From assembly GCA_026392135.1 (NCBI GenBank), contig JAPLCR010000371.1, forward strand, positions 1 to 13,638: a DNA stretch of 13,638 bases, read 5' to 3'. Shown here in pieces: positions 5,321 through 12,322 of this stretch. Made by a program: the position numbers and the translations under genes. Below the pieces are notes generated by a model. The model was not told where the DNA came from. It searched no databases and saw only the letters and a list, made by a program, of their open reading frames with translations. Every line of letters starts with the position of its first letter. Position 1 is the first letter of the stretch. Source of the stretch: Armatimonadota bacterium (GTDB lineage: Bacteria > Armatimonadota > Chthonomonadetes > Chthonomonadales > Chthonomonadaceae).

Positions 5321-5682
5321 TTAGAAGCTTACAGAGATGCTTTTTACGTACTCATTTTAATCAAAAGGAAGCCTAAGCACTCTTTTCGCACTGTGTTACA
5401 GGCATTAGAGGCTAGGAACATTTGTGATAGATAGTGCCTGTGAAATAGAGCCATATTATCGTCACTGTAGACACTCCCGAGTAAGCTCGATAGACGCTCG
5501 AAAGCTCGACGAAAGACCGAGATGATAGGGGTGTCCACGCTCTTCAGCCCCCAAGGAGAGGAAGCGATTATAGAATGACAACGCAAAAGAGCCCTATTAT
5601 TGCCAATCCGTAACGGATATTCTGCTTATGGAAGCCGTTTTGTCGTTTTGTCCCGTATAGAGACAGGATAGGAGTAGCACCT
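5128..5682. other. 555-bp gap between fliA and the SwrB-like gene
   Basis: The first part is the repeat unit (to 5320). The rest holds no convincing gene: an 80-codon minus-strand frame at 5344-5586 resembles nothing known and has no evident start signal. A long imperfect hairpin can form between GTAGACACTCCC (5467-5478) and GGGGTGTCCAC (5528-5538), enclosing several CGAG/CTCG pairs. A 6-1-6 palindrome, ATCCGT-A-ACGGAT (5606-5618), lies 65 bases before the SwrB-like start and could be an operator. No convincing -35/-10 pair was found; TTGCCA at 5600 with GCTTAT at 5624 is weak. Confidence 0.5.
5232..5291. repeat. two exact 30-bp tandem copies
   Basis: TTGGGCGATAGTCTCCCTTT and the following ten bases occur at 5232-5261 and again, without change, at 5262-5291. 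This is a recent tandem duplication within the repeat unit downstream of fliA. Confidence 0.9.
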
Positions 5683-6213
5683 GTGCAAAATGTGATTATC
5701 GGAGTAGTCTTCCTCCTACAGGTCGTAGCCGCAGTTTGGACGTGGATATTCTACAAAAATGCCAAGCGCGACTTGAATGCACGCACCGCAGAGGCTCCGG
5801 TTCTCAAAGAGGTTACCGCCCTACAGAAGAGTGTCAAAGAGCTACTCTCTGCCATTGAAGAGGCTTCGCAAGAGACAACTGCCCGCCTTGAGGTGCGCTG
5901 TGCGGAGGCACGTTTCGTGCTAGGGACGTTAGAAGAGCGCCTCTCTCAAATTGAGGTAAGCGAGTCCGTTCTGAACGCACATAGCGAAACCCTTACCGTA
6001 CCCGTCCCACTCGCCAACGAGTTGACATATCAAGTAGTCTCTTCTGTGCAAGAAGAAGTAGCCTACGAAGACAAAGAAAACTACAAACGGCATCAGGTTG
6101 TCTATGGGCTTGCTGATACCGGTTTACAACCTAGAGATATTGCCCACCAGACAGGAATAGCGGAGGGAGAGGTGCATCTACTTCTTACACTGCGAAATCA
6201 CTCTGAGGGCTAG
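5683..6213 (+). CDS. SwrB/YlxL-like membrane-anchored coiled-coil protein
   Basis: A 176-residue protein from a GTG with ATAGGAG eight bases upstream. Residues 4-24 form one N-terminal membrane span. Residues about 40-105 are heptad-rich and charged, a likely coiled coil. The C-terminus (about 140-172) reads VYGLADTGLQPRDIAHQTGI then EGEVHLLLTL, the short helix-turn-helix-like ending seen in the SwrB/YlxL group. In Bacillus subtilis swrB directly follows sigD at the end of the fla/che operon and promotes flagellar type III export apparatus maturation. The same position after fliA here supports the assignment. The function is inferred from family and place only. It ends 33 bases before the lipoprotein gene, so the two may be co-transcribed. 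Confidence 0.7.
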   Translation: MQNVIIGVVFLLQVVAAVWTWIFYKNAKRDLNARTAEAPVLKEVTALQKSVKELLSAIEEASQETTARLEVRCAEARFVLGTLEERLSQIEVSESVLNAHSETLTVPVPLANELTYQVVSSVQEEVAYEDKENYKRHQVVYGLADTGLQPRDIAHQTGIAEGEVHLLLTLRNHSEG

Positions 6214-6246
6214 ACGCGACATTGAACGATTAAGGAGAGCCTTGCT

Positions 6247-7410
6247 TTGAAGCCATTAAATAAAACAGTGTGTCTGTGTGTTATTTCCTCTTTCCTACTC
6301 CCTACGGTACTCACAGGGTGTGGAAGCCCAGAGAAAGTTATCGCTATTGTGGGAGACCACTCTATCAAAGAGAAGGAACTCTTTGAAAAAGCAGTTGAAA
6401 TCCGCGCCGCCGAAATTCCTCTTGATATGGACGCGGGAGGCACAGCACTTACTGCACTGATACGAGAGCATCTTTTGGAGGAGTGTGCAAAATCCAAGGG
6501 CTTGTCGGTCTCTGATGACCAGGTAAAGCGGTTACGCTCCTATCAAGACCAGTTCGATTTGCAGACATCTGTAAGGATGCAACGCTCAGGGCAGACCCCA
6601 GAATCACTTGACCGCAGTATCCGTACCTCACTCATTGAGTTCTCTATCGGAACAGAGAACGCGAAAGCAGATGCAAAAGAGGTGGAGAACGAGTACAACA
6701 CCTTCAAGAGCCAACCTACGGGGCTTCCCACGCCGGCTGATCCCACAGGTCTTGTTGCTAATCCTGTACGCCGTCCCGAAATTATCACCGTCAAGATACT
6801 GCCCGTCCCCAACAAGGATGTAGGTTTGCGGGTTATCGAGATGCTCAAGAAAGATGGAGACTTCAAAAAGGTGGCACGGGCTTTGAACCCCGACCCTAGC
6901 GCTGTCGCGAATACAGGTAACGAAACTCCTGTCTCCCGTGAAGCCCTCAAACAACAAGCTCCCGCTTTAGAGGCAGCTTTCAGCAAACTTTCGGAGGGGC
7001 AGTTCACATCCGAACCAATCTCCCAGAGTGTGCGCTCACGAACCAACGCTAATCAGATGGAATCGGTCTACTTTGTTGGGCAACTCGTGAAGAAGTACCC
7101 CGCCAAAGACTTCAGCATGGAGGATGCGCGGATTGCGTTGGAGTTCCGTGTTCTGGCAAAAAAGAATGCCGAATGGCAGACTCATAAAGACCAAGAGCTC
7201 TCTAAATTCACTCAGCAACTCTACAAAGACAACAAGATACAGATCCTCGCCGCGAAGTACCAGACCAGTGTTGGCAACTTTGTGAAGAGCATGGTCGCCT
7301 CCAAAGCGGCGACGGGGCCCACAGGAACAATGGGCAGCGGAGGAGGTGCACCTGCGCCCACACCTGCGCCTAACACTCAGCCTGCGCCCTCAGCAGGCGG
7401 TAAGCCGTAA
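6247..7410 (+). CDS. parvulin/SurA-PrsA-like lipoprotein (peptidyl-prolyl isomerase family)
   Basis: A 387-residue exported lipoprotein. It starts at TTG with AAGGAG nine bases upstream. The signal peptide ends in the lipobox LTGC, so Cys25 would be lipidated and the protein anchored outside the cytoplasmic membrane. Residues about 30-165 match the helical SurA/PrsA N-terminal chaperone domain; about 175-305 match a parvulin domain (EIITVKILPV, then DGDFKKVAR, then AAFSKLSEGQFTSEP and a final VYFVGQLVKK strand). The C-terminus is low-complexity, Pro/Ala/Gly rich (from about 355), as is common for surface-exposed linkers. The family folds secreted proteins. Catalytic activity is unproven, as the parvulin active-site residues are only partly recognisable. 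mazG follows after 17 bases. Confidence 0.8.
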   Translation: MKPLNKTVCLCVISSFLLPTVLTGCGSPEKVIAIVGDHSIKEKELFEKAVEIRAAEIPLDMDAGGTALTALIREHLLEECAKSKGLSVSDDQVKRLRSYQDQFDLQTSVRMQRSGQTPESLDRSIRTSLIEFSIGTENAKADAKEVENEYNTFKSQPTGLPTPADPTGLVANPVRRPEIITVKILPVPNKDVGLRVIEMLKKDGDFKKVARALNPDPSAVANTGNETPVSREALKQQAPALEAAFSKLSEGQFTSEPISQSVRSRTNANQMESVYFVGQLVKKYPAKDFSMEDARIALEFRVLAKKNAEWQTHKDQELSKFTQQLYKDNKIQILAAKYQTSVGNFVKSMVASKAATGPTGTMGSGGGAPAPTPAPNTQPAPSAGGKP

Positions 7411-7427
7411 GGAGCGAGGTTAAGCGT

Positions 7428-8978
7428 GTGATAACGCTCATTGGTCTTGGCACAGGAAACTATGATACCCTTTCACGGGGGGCTGAAAAAGCCCTCCGTG
7501 AACTGTCTTTACGCCACCAAAACGGAACAGGAGTCCTCTTCCTCCGAACATCCATTCATCCTACCGTCGCCCTGCTGGACGAGTGGGGAATAGCGTACAC
7601 TCCGCTGGACTCCTACTACGAGCAGGAGCGCGACTTCAAGGCGGTCTATAGGGCGATAGCAGAGCGCGTGCTCGCCTCTGCAAACCAGAAAACACCCACA
7701 GGTGAGGCTTTTCAGGTAGGCTATGCCGTTCCCGGTCACCCTCTCTTTGCAGAAGAGGCTTCCGAGCAGATACTAGTGGGCGCGAAAGAGCAGGGCACTC
7801 CTACACGTACTGTTGCGTCGGGCAGTTTTGTTGAGGCAGTGCTAACCTGTGCAGGGGTATCTCTAGGGGATGGGTGCGACATTCGGGATGCGCTTGCACT
7901 ACGTGAAAAGGATGCGATTGGCGCGGATGGAACGCCTTTAGCAGGGGGGGTAGACGTTTCACGGGGTGTACTGCTCTATCAGGTCTACGATACCGCCTCC
8001 GCCTCTCATGCCAAACTGTGTCTTATGCGCCACTATCCCGACGACTGGGAGGTTCTGGTCGTTCGGAAGGCGGGCGTTCCCAACGAGGAGAGCCTGACGC
8101 GTATCCCCCTTTTTCGCCTTGATAGAGTGAAGGTTGACCACCTCACCTCCGTCTACGTTCCCCCGCTTCCACCCTCCCTTCGTCGGCACGACTTCTCGGC
8201 ATTGGTGGGCATTATGGCGCGGCTTCGCGCCCCAAACGGCTGTCCTTGGGATAGAGAACAGACCCACCAGACGCTCAAACGCTACTTTATTGAAGAGACC
8301 TATGAGGTTATTGAGGCGATCGACGCAGACGACCCAGATCTGTTGTGCGAAGAGTTGGGGGATGCTCTATTGCAGACAGTTTTCCATGCCCAACTGACCG
8401 ACGAAGAGGGGATTTTTGGGATTGATGACGTAGTGGCGCAGATTTGCGAGAAACTGGTGCGCCGTCATCCGCACGTTTTTGGTGATGTAGATGTAGCAGA
8501 TAGCGACGAGGTTCTTACGAACTGGGAGCGCATCAAACGCGCTGAAAAGGCGAACGATGAGAAGAAGCGGCGCGATTCTATTCTGGACGGCATTCCAAAA
8601 GGGCTGCCCGCACTGATGCAGGCGATGGAGATTAGCAAGCGTGTGGTGAAAGTCGGGTTTGAATGGAACCGGTTTGAGGATGTACTCGCGAAGGTAGACG
8701 AGGAGGTTGTTGAGTTGAAAGCGGAACTAAACAGCCCTACACCCGACAAAGACAAAATTTCTGGTGAACTCGGTGACCTGATATTTACAATGGTGCAGGT
8801 AGCGCGTTGGCAGAGGCTGGACGCGGAGGACGCGCTTCGCGTAATGCTAGGACGGTTTAGCGCACGCTTCCGTTATATCGAACGGAGAGCAAAAGAGCAG
8901 TCTCGCCTCCTTACTGAGATGACCCTAGATGAGATGGACGCGCTTTGGAACGAGGCGAAAGCCAACAAGATAGGCTAA
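7428..8978 (+). CDS. mazG: tetrapyrrole methylase-like/MazG fusion (YabN type NTP pyrophosphohydrolase)
   Basis: A 516-residue two-part protein. Residues 1-about 225 form a corrin/porphyrin methylase-like domain (MITLIGLGTGNYDTLS; YAVPGHPLFAE as the SAM-binding loop). From about 258 a complete MazG region follows: LRAPNGCPWDREQTHQTLKR, then EETYEVIEAI with downstream EELGDALLQ, the metal-binding EExxE...ExxD pattern, then HPHVFGD and NWERIK. A second MazG half (KVGFEWNR, EEVVELKAEL, GELGDLIFTM) completes it. MazG proteins hydrolyse nucleoside triphosphates to monophosphates and pyrophosphate, cleaning damaged nucleotides. The fusion is the arrangement seen in YabN of Bacillus. The GTG start at 7428 is preceded by GAGG eight bases upstream, within a longer AAGGAGCGAGG stretch. 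It is packed between the lipoprotein and EamA genes. Confidence 0.92.
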   Translation: MITLIGLGTGNYDTLSRGAEKALRELSLRHQNGTGVLFLRTSIHPTVALLDEWGIAYTPLDSYYEQERDFKAVYRAIAERVLASANQKTPTGEAFQVGYAVPGHPLFAEEASEQILVGAKEQGTPTRTVASGSFVEAVLTCAGVSLGDGCDIRDALALREKDAIGADGTPLAGGVDVSRGVLLYQVYDTASASHAKLCLMRHYPDDWEVLVVRKAGVPNEESLTRIPLFRLDRVKVDHLTSVYVPPLPPSLRRHDFSALVGIMARLRAPNGCPWDREQTHQTLKRYFIEETYEVIEAIDADDPDLLCEELGDALLQTVFHAQLTDEEGIFGIDDVVAQICEKLVRRHPHVFGDVDVADSDEVLTNWERIKRAEKANDEKKRRDSILDGIPKGLPALMQAMEISKRVVKVGFEWNRFEDVLAKVDEEVVELKAELNSPTPDKDKISGELGDLIFTMVQVARWQRLDAEDALRVMLGRFSARFRYIERRAKEQSRLLTEMTLDEMDALWNEAKANKIG

Positions 8979-8985
8979 TGTATCT

Positions 8986-9870
8986 GTGAATGTAACGCTT
9001 ACCAATCGAACCCGCGCCCTGCTGGCTATGTCCACAGCGGCGTTTTTCTTTGCTATTATGTCCGCTCTCACGAAAGCGATAACCTCGCCAAGCGTTACGG
9101 CGTATCCGCTTCCTGCGGGAGTTGTCGCCTTCTATCGCTATTTTGGCAGTATTTTGGTTCTGCTGTTTTTGGCGTTTCGAGAAGATGTCTCCCTACTTGG
9201 TGAGGACAGAAAAGCACTCCTTTGGCGCGGAATATCGGGGGGCATTGCTAGTGTCTCCTACTTCATGAGTATTCAGAACACCTCTCTGACCCACGCAGTC
9301 ATTCTGAACTACACCTCAATACTCTGGGGTCCTCTCTTCGCGGCATTCGCTCTTAGAGAGTTTCCACCGCGCAAGTACCTGTTTGCACTGCCTATTGCTA
9401 TTGCAGGGGTTCTTCTCATAATGCGCCCAGAGGCAGGCACGATACGCTGGGGGGATGCCGTAGGGCTGTTTAGCGGTCTGGTTTCGGGAGGGGCAATAGT
9501 TCAGATAAGACATCTACGTAGATCCGAAGGCGCACCCGCCATCTTCTTCTATTTTAACCTTATTGGGTTGCCCGTGTCGCTACTGGCACTCTATGGAACA
9601 GGCGGGCATCTTGTAATACCCAATATGGTACAACTGCCCTATCTCGTTGGGATCTCTATGACGAGCCTTATTGCACAGCTCCTCATGACCTATGGCTACC
9701 GTGAGATTTCGACGGCGGAGGGCGGTATCTTGAACCTCACCACCAACATCTACTCCGCCCTTATCGCGATCTACTTCTTCCACGATATACCGCAGGTAGG
9801 AACAGTTTGGGGAGCGTTCCTCATTCTGGCAAGTGCCATCGCCCTGATAATTCAAAGGCGGCGGGCATAA
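8986..9870 (+). CDS. EamA/DMT-family transporter
   Basis: A 294-residue integral membrane protein with ten predicted spans arranged as two EamA repeats (about residues 10-145 and 155-290). Typical features are FYRYFGSILVLL in the second span, a conserved GPLFAAFALREFP region ending the first half, and GAFLILASAIALI near the C-terminus. This superfamily exports or imports metabolites such as amino acids, nucleobases or cofactors; the substrate cannot be read from sequence. The GTG lies seven bases past the mazG stop and has no good ribosome site of its own, so translational coupling to mazG is likely. The stop codon (TAA) begins the repeat-rich gap that separates it from folE. Confidence 0.88.
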   Translation: MNVTLTNRTRALLAMSTAAFFFAIMSALTKAITSPSVTAYPLPAGVVAFYRYFGSILVLLFLAFREDVSLLGEDRKALLWRGISGGIASVSYFMSIQNTSLTHAVILNYTSILWGPLFAAFALREFPPRKYLFALPIAIAGVLLIMRPEAGTIRWGDAVGLFSGLVSGGAIVQIRHLRRSEGAPAIFFYFNLIGLPVSLLALYGTGGHLVIPNMVQLPYLVGISMTSLIAQLLMTYGYREISTAEGGILNLTTNIYSALIAIYFFHDIPQVGTVWGAFLILASAIALIIQRRRA

Positions 9871-9925
9871 GGTGTTTGGGTGTGTTTCATTTCAGTTGAG
9901 GAGTTGGGCAGAGGGCATAACCTCT

Positions 9926-9998
9926 AGCCCTCACCCCCGTCCCCTTTCCGCCCTCATCCTGCCCTTCGGGCATCCTTCTCCCAATTCTGGGAGAAGGA
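9926..9998. repeat. palindromic intergenic repeat (CCCTCACCCCC...TGGGAGAAGG type)
   Basis: The segment opens with the 20 bases shared with 5167-5186 and closes with a perfect 11-bp stem and ATTC loop at 9973-9998. Similar CCCTCACCC...CTCTCCCA-AT-TGGGAGAG modules are common interspersed palindromes in many bacterial genomes; a third, more distant member is at 11416-11450. Confidence 0.7.
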
Positions 9999-10232
9999 CT
10001 TGTCTGCAAAGTAGTCAGGTTGAGTATTTTGCTAATTGGCTTGGGGGAGGGGTGACTAGAGCGGTAGGTAATTCTGTATGTAACTACAACGGTTCCTTCT
10101 TCGACTCTTCGACGTATTTTCCTGAAAACGCCTGTTTTCCTGTTCGGGAAAATGGCTGTTTTTAGGAAACTTTCCGCAAAAACGGAGCGTGAGTAGCTAC
10201 TTCTGTATGACGATTAAGTACGCTTCCAAGCA

Positions 10233-10266
10233 AGGTTTTGGAACACTTTAACTGCATCAAGTCCCT
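10233..10266. repeat. copy of the repeat end found downstream of fliA
   Basis: 27 of 34 bases match 5288-5321, beginning AGGTTTTGGAA and ending AGTCCCT in both. No matching left end (GGGACT) is visible nearby, so the unit here is rearranged or composite. Confidence 0.6.
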
Positions 10267-10316
10267 AAGTTGCTACTGAGTTTGGTCAGAGCGGTTTCGG
10301 GCTTTTGTAGACTCCT

Positions 10317-10883
10317 CTACCTCCCACTTCCCTTTTTCAGCAGGTTCATACACTCAGCACGAGTCATGCTATTGGTGCGGAATGCGCCCAGAACATGACT
10401 TGTAACCATGTTGCTGTTCTGCTTCTCTACACCTCTCGCCATCATACAGAGGTGCTTTGCCTCAATCACAACGGCAACTCCTTTTGGGTTCAGCGTCTCT
10501 TGAATCGCCTCTGCTATCTCGGTAGTGAGGCGTTCCTGTACCTGTAGCCGCCGCGCAAACATATCGGTAACACGGGCAAATTTGGATAGCCCGAGTATTT
10601 TCCCGTTGGGGATATAGGCGATATGTGCTTGCCCAAAAAAGGGCAAAAGGTGATGTTCGCAAAGTGAATAGAACTCGATATCCCGCACAATAACCATATC
10701 ATCGTATTCGGTACTGAAGACTGCACCGTTGATGAGATGTGCGAGGTCTTGCTTGTAGCCCTGCGTGAGGAACTGGAAGGCTTTCGCGGCGCGTTCGGGT
10801 GTTTTTTGTAGCCCTTCCCGTTGGGGGTCTTCTCCGATATCCTCAATGATTTGTTGATAGAGGTCTGTTAGTTTTTCGCTCAC
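10317..10883 (-). CDS. folE: GTP cyclohydrolase I
   Basis: A 188-residue FolE. It converts GTP to 7,8-dihydroneopterin triphosphate and formate, the entry step to folate (and to queuosine-type deazapurines) in the cytoplasm. The zinc ligands are present: Cys75 and His78 in SLCEHHLLPFFGQAHIAYIP, and Cys146 in HLCMMARGV. GLSKFARVTDMFARRLQVQERL and TSHVLGAFRTN are also family hallmarks, and the length is normal for the bacterial enzyme. The GTG start shares four bases (GTGA) with the stop of the VOC gene upstream, implying translational coupling. No terminator is evident after its stop; only a weak TAGA-GGAG-TCTA palindrome is seen. Confidence 0.96.
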   Translation of the reverse strand: MSEKLTDLYQQIIEDIGEDPQREGLQKTPERAAKAFQFLTQGYKQDLAHLINGAVFSTEYDDMVIVRDIEFYSLCEHHLLPFFGQAHIAYIPNGKILGLSKFARVTDMFARRLQVQERLTTEIAEAIQETLNPKGVAVVIEAKHLCMMARGVEKQNSNMVTSHVLGAFRTNSMTRAECMNLLKKGSGR

Positions 10884-11293
10884 TGGTTCACTGTATTCCC
10901 GTCTATTTTAAGGGGGGAGAAGAGGCTGATAGGGTTTTCGTCTGGGTCGTAGATGATGGCGTAGTGCTGTCCCCAGAAAGCATCCCAAGGAGATTTACAA
11001 CTCCTGTTGCCAGCCTCAATTAGTTGTTGATAGATTTTGTCGACCTCATCAGGAGTGTCGCACTTGAAGGCGAGTTCTATCTTATGTCCGATGGGGTCTT
11101 GCCATTCAGGGAGGATAGACTTCATCATATCGACGCTGTTCCAAGAGATGCGGTAGCCGTTGGGAGAGGTTACTTCCACGTAGTTCTCCTCCTCCGCCCC
11201 CTCTGGAATTGCAAGCCCAAGCAAGCGATAGAAGCGCAATGATGCGCCCACATCTTTCGCTACTATGCCAATCATATCTGGTAAAACCGCCAT
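10880..11293 (-). CDS. VOC-superfamily (glyoxalase/bleomycin-resistance fold) protein
   Basis: A 137-residue protein from ATG at 11293, which has AGGAGAG six bases upstream; the longer frame to 11389 lacks such a site and adds an unrelated leader. The single VOC module shows the expected order: MIGIVAKDVGASLRFYRLLG at the N-terminus, GHKIELAFKC starting the second half, and DPDENPISLFSP at the end. In metal-binding VOC enzymes this last motif usually carries a Glu ligand (IEL/VEL); here it is ISL, so classical glyoxalase chemistry is unlikely. Substrate is unknown. It is translationally coupled to folE. Confidence 0.85.
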   Translation of the reverse strand: MAVLPDMIGIVAKDVGASLRFYRLLGLAIPEGAEEENYVEVTSPNGYRISWNSVDMMKSILPEWQDPIGHKIELAFKCDTPDEVDKIYQQLIEAGNRSCKSPWDAFWGQHYAIIYDPDENPISLFSPLKIDGNTVNQ

Positions 11294-11415
11294 GTATTCT
11301 CTCCTATCGTAAGATTTTACTCTCTTGGGAATTGACCGCGAAAAACGCGAAAAGAGTGCAAAATGCCCTTTGTTTGGAACAACACGCACAGGCTTCTAAT
11401 ATCAAACCGCTAAGA

Positions 11416-11450
11416 CTCCTCTCCTTTGCGAAGGAGAGGTTGGGTGAGGT
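11416..11450. repeat. palindromic repeat with a 9-bp stem
   Basis: CCTCTCCTT (11418-11426), loop TGCG, AAGGAGAGG (11431-11439), followed by TTGGGTGAGG. On the minus strand this reads CCTCACCCAA plus the hairpin, the same general layout as 9926-9998. It lies between the permease pseudogene and the VOC gene. It lacks a T-run and is better read as an interspersed repeat than as a terminator. Confidence 0.6.
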
Positions 11451-11483
11451 TATGTGAAGATTCTTCTCCTGTCGTTTGGAACT

Positions 11484-12321
11484 CTACGCTCTGCGGTACG
11501 GGCGACCAAGAAATGCGGGAGCTTGCCCTGTTTTTCCGCCCAGTACAAGTAGCACAAGGGTGACCACGTAGGGCAGTGCTAGAAAGAGCTGGTAGGGGAG
11601 CCGCCAGCCCTGCGCCTGTCCGATAAACTGAAGCTGCTCTACTCCGCCAAAAACGAGCGCGGCGATAAGACACCCTAACGCACTCCAGCGCCCGGAGGTG
11701 ACAATCGCTAGCGCAATGAAGCCGCGCCCAGCCGTCATGTTTTCGATGAAAGTTCCTGCCGTTCCTATGGAGAGGGAAGCCCCCGCCAGCCCCGCCATAA
11801 CGCCGCCGAAAACAACACACAAAGTTCGTAGAAGTAGAACGTTCGCGCCACTCGCTTCGGCGGCGATGGGCTGTTCTCCACAGGCGCGGACGGTGAGTCC
11901 GCTTCGCGTTTTATAGAACCAGAGCCAGAGTAGGGGAATACAGATAAGCGCACAGGATAGGCGTTTTCACGAAGGTTCCGGTCTCGCCAAACTGTGCGCG
12001 GTAGAGCGTGCCAGTAATTCCTAAGGCTAGCAGGTTCATCACGACACCGACGACGACCTGATTTGCGGAGAGCCGCACCGCGAAAACGGCGAAGAGAAGC
12101 GCAAGCAGTCCGCCCGCCGCCCCCGCTACCGCTATTCCAATAGCGAGATTGGGGAGGATGGTGATGGCGAGAACAGCGGAGAAAGCACCCATCAGCATCA
12201 TTCCCTCAATGCCGACGTTTACGACCCCTGATTTCTGCGAGACTGTCTCTCCAACAGCCGCAAGTAGAAGGGGGGTGGCAAGAGTGAGAGTACCCTGTAG
12301 GGCGGCGACGGTGTCTATCAT
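11484..12321 (-). pseudogene. BMP-type ABC importer permease (YufQ-like), frameshifted
   Basis: The gene starts at ATG 12321, one base after the stop of the first permease, and encodes a typical second permease (MIDTVAALQGTLTLATPLLL; QKSGVVNVGIEGMMLMGAF; LSANQVVVGVVMNLLALGIT) to about residue 121 (TFVKTP, near 11960). There the frame is lost and runs to a stop at 11911. A different frame, open from about 11963, continues family sequence: LICIPLLWLWFYKTRSGL, then VRACGEQPIAAEASGANVLLL, then GGVMAGLAGASLS and on to the C-terminus at 11484. Relatives normally have some 25-35 residues, including part of a membrane segment, between TFVKTP and PLLWLW, so the break looks like a small out-of-frame deletion rather than a single-base error. 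The importer probably lacks a working second permease. Confidence 0.8.
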
Positions 12322-12322
12322 G

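Larger units (their letters stand above)
9871..10316. other. 446-bp convergent gap with repeats and hairpins
   Basis: No gene is supported. Three repeat segments are shared with the fliA downstream region: a 20-bp identical stretch at 9926-9945 (also 5167-5186), GAGGGGTGACTAGAGCGG at 10047-10064 (relative at 5202-5219), and a 34-bp relative of 5288-5321 at 10233-10266. A strong 11-bp stem, TCCTTCTCCCA (9973-9983) with loop ATTC, pairs with 9988-9998; a smaller TGCCC/GGGCA hairpin precedes it (9960-9972). At 10124-10152 two hairpins compete for the same TTTTC segment. The plus-strand frame at 9872-10165 crosses these repeats and is not called. Confidence 0.6.

Noticed and set aside
5344..5586. 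80-codon minus-strand frame between fliA and the SwrB-like gene
   Set aside because: I considered a transposase remnant, but no motif is present and no start signal is seen.
9872..10165. 97-codon plus-strand frame after the EamA gene
   Set aside because: It runs through palindromic repeats and its protein is low-quality with no family resemblance.
11418..11439. Rho-independent terminator of the ABC operon
   Set aside because: The stem is good but no T-run follows on either strand, and the flanks match interspersed palindromic repeats.
11765..11953. Separate 62-codon minus-strand gene in the permease break
   Set aside because: It is the third reading frame of the broken permease region; both other frames together give the family sequence.
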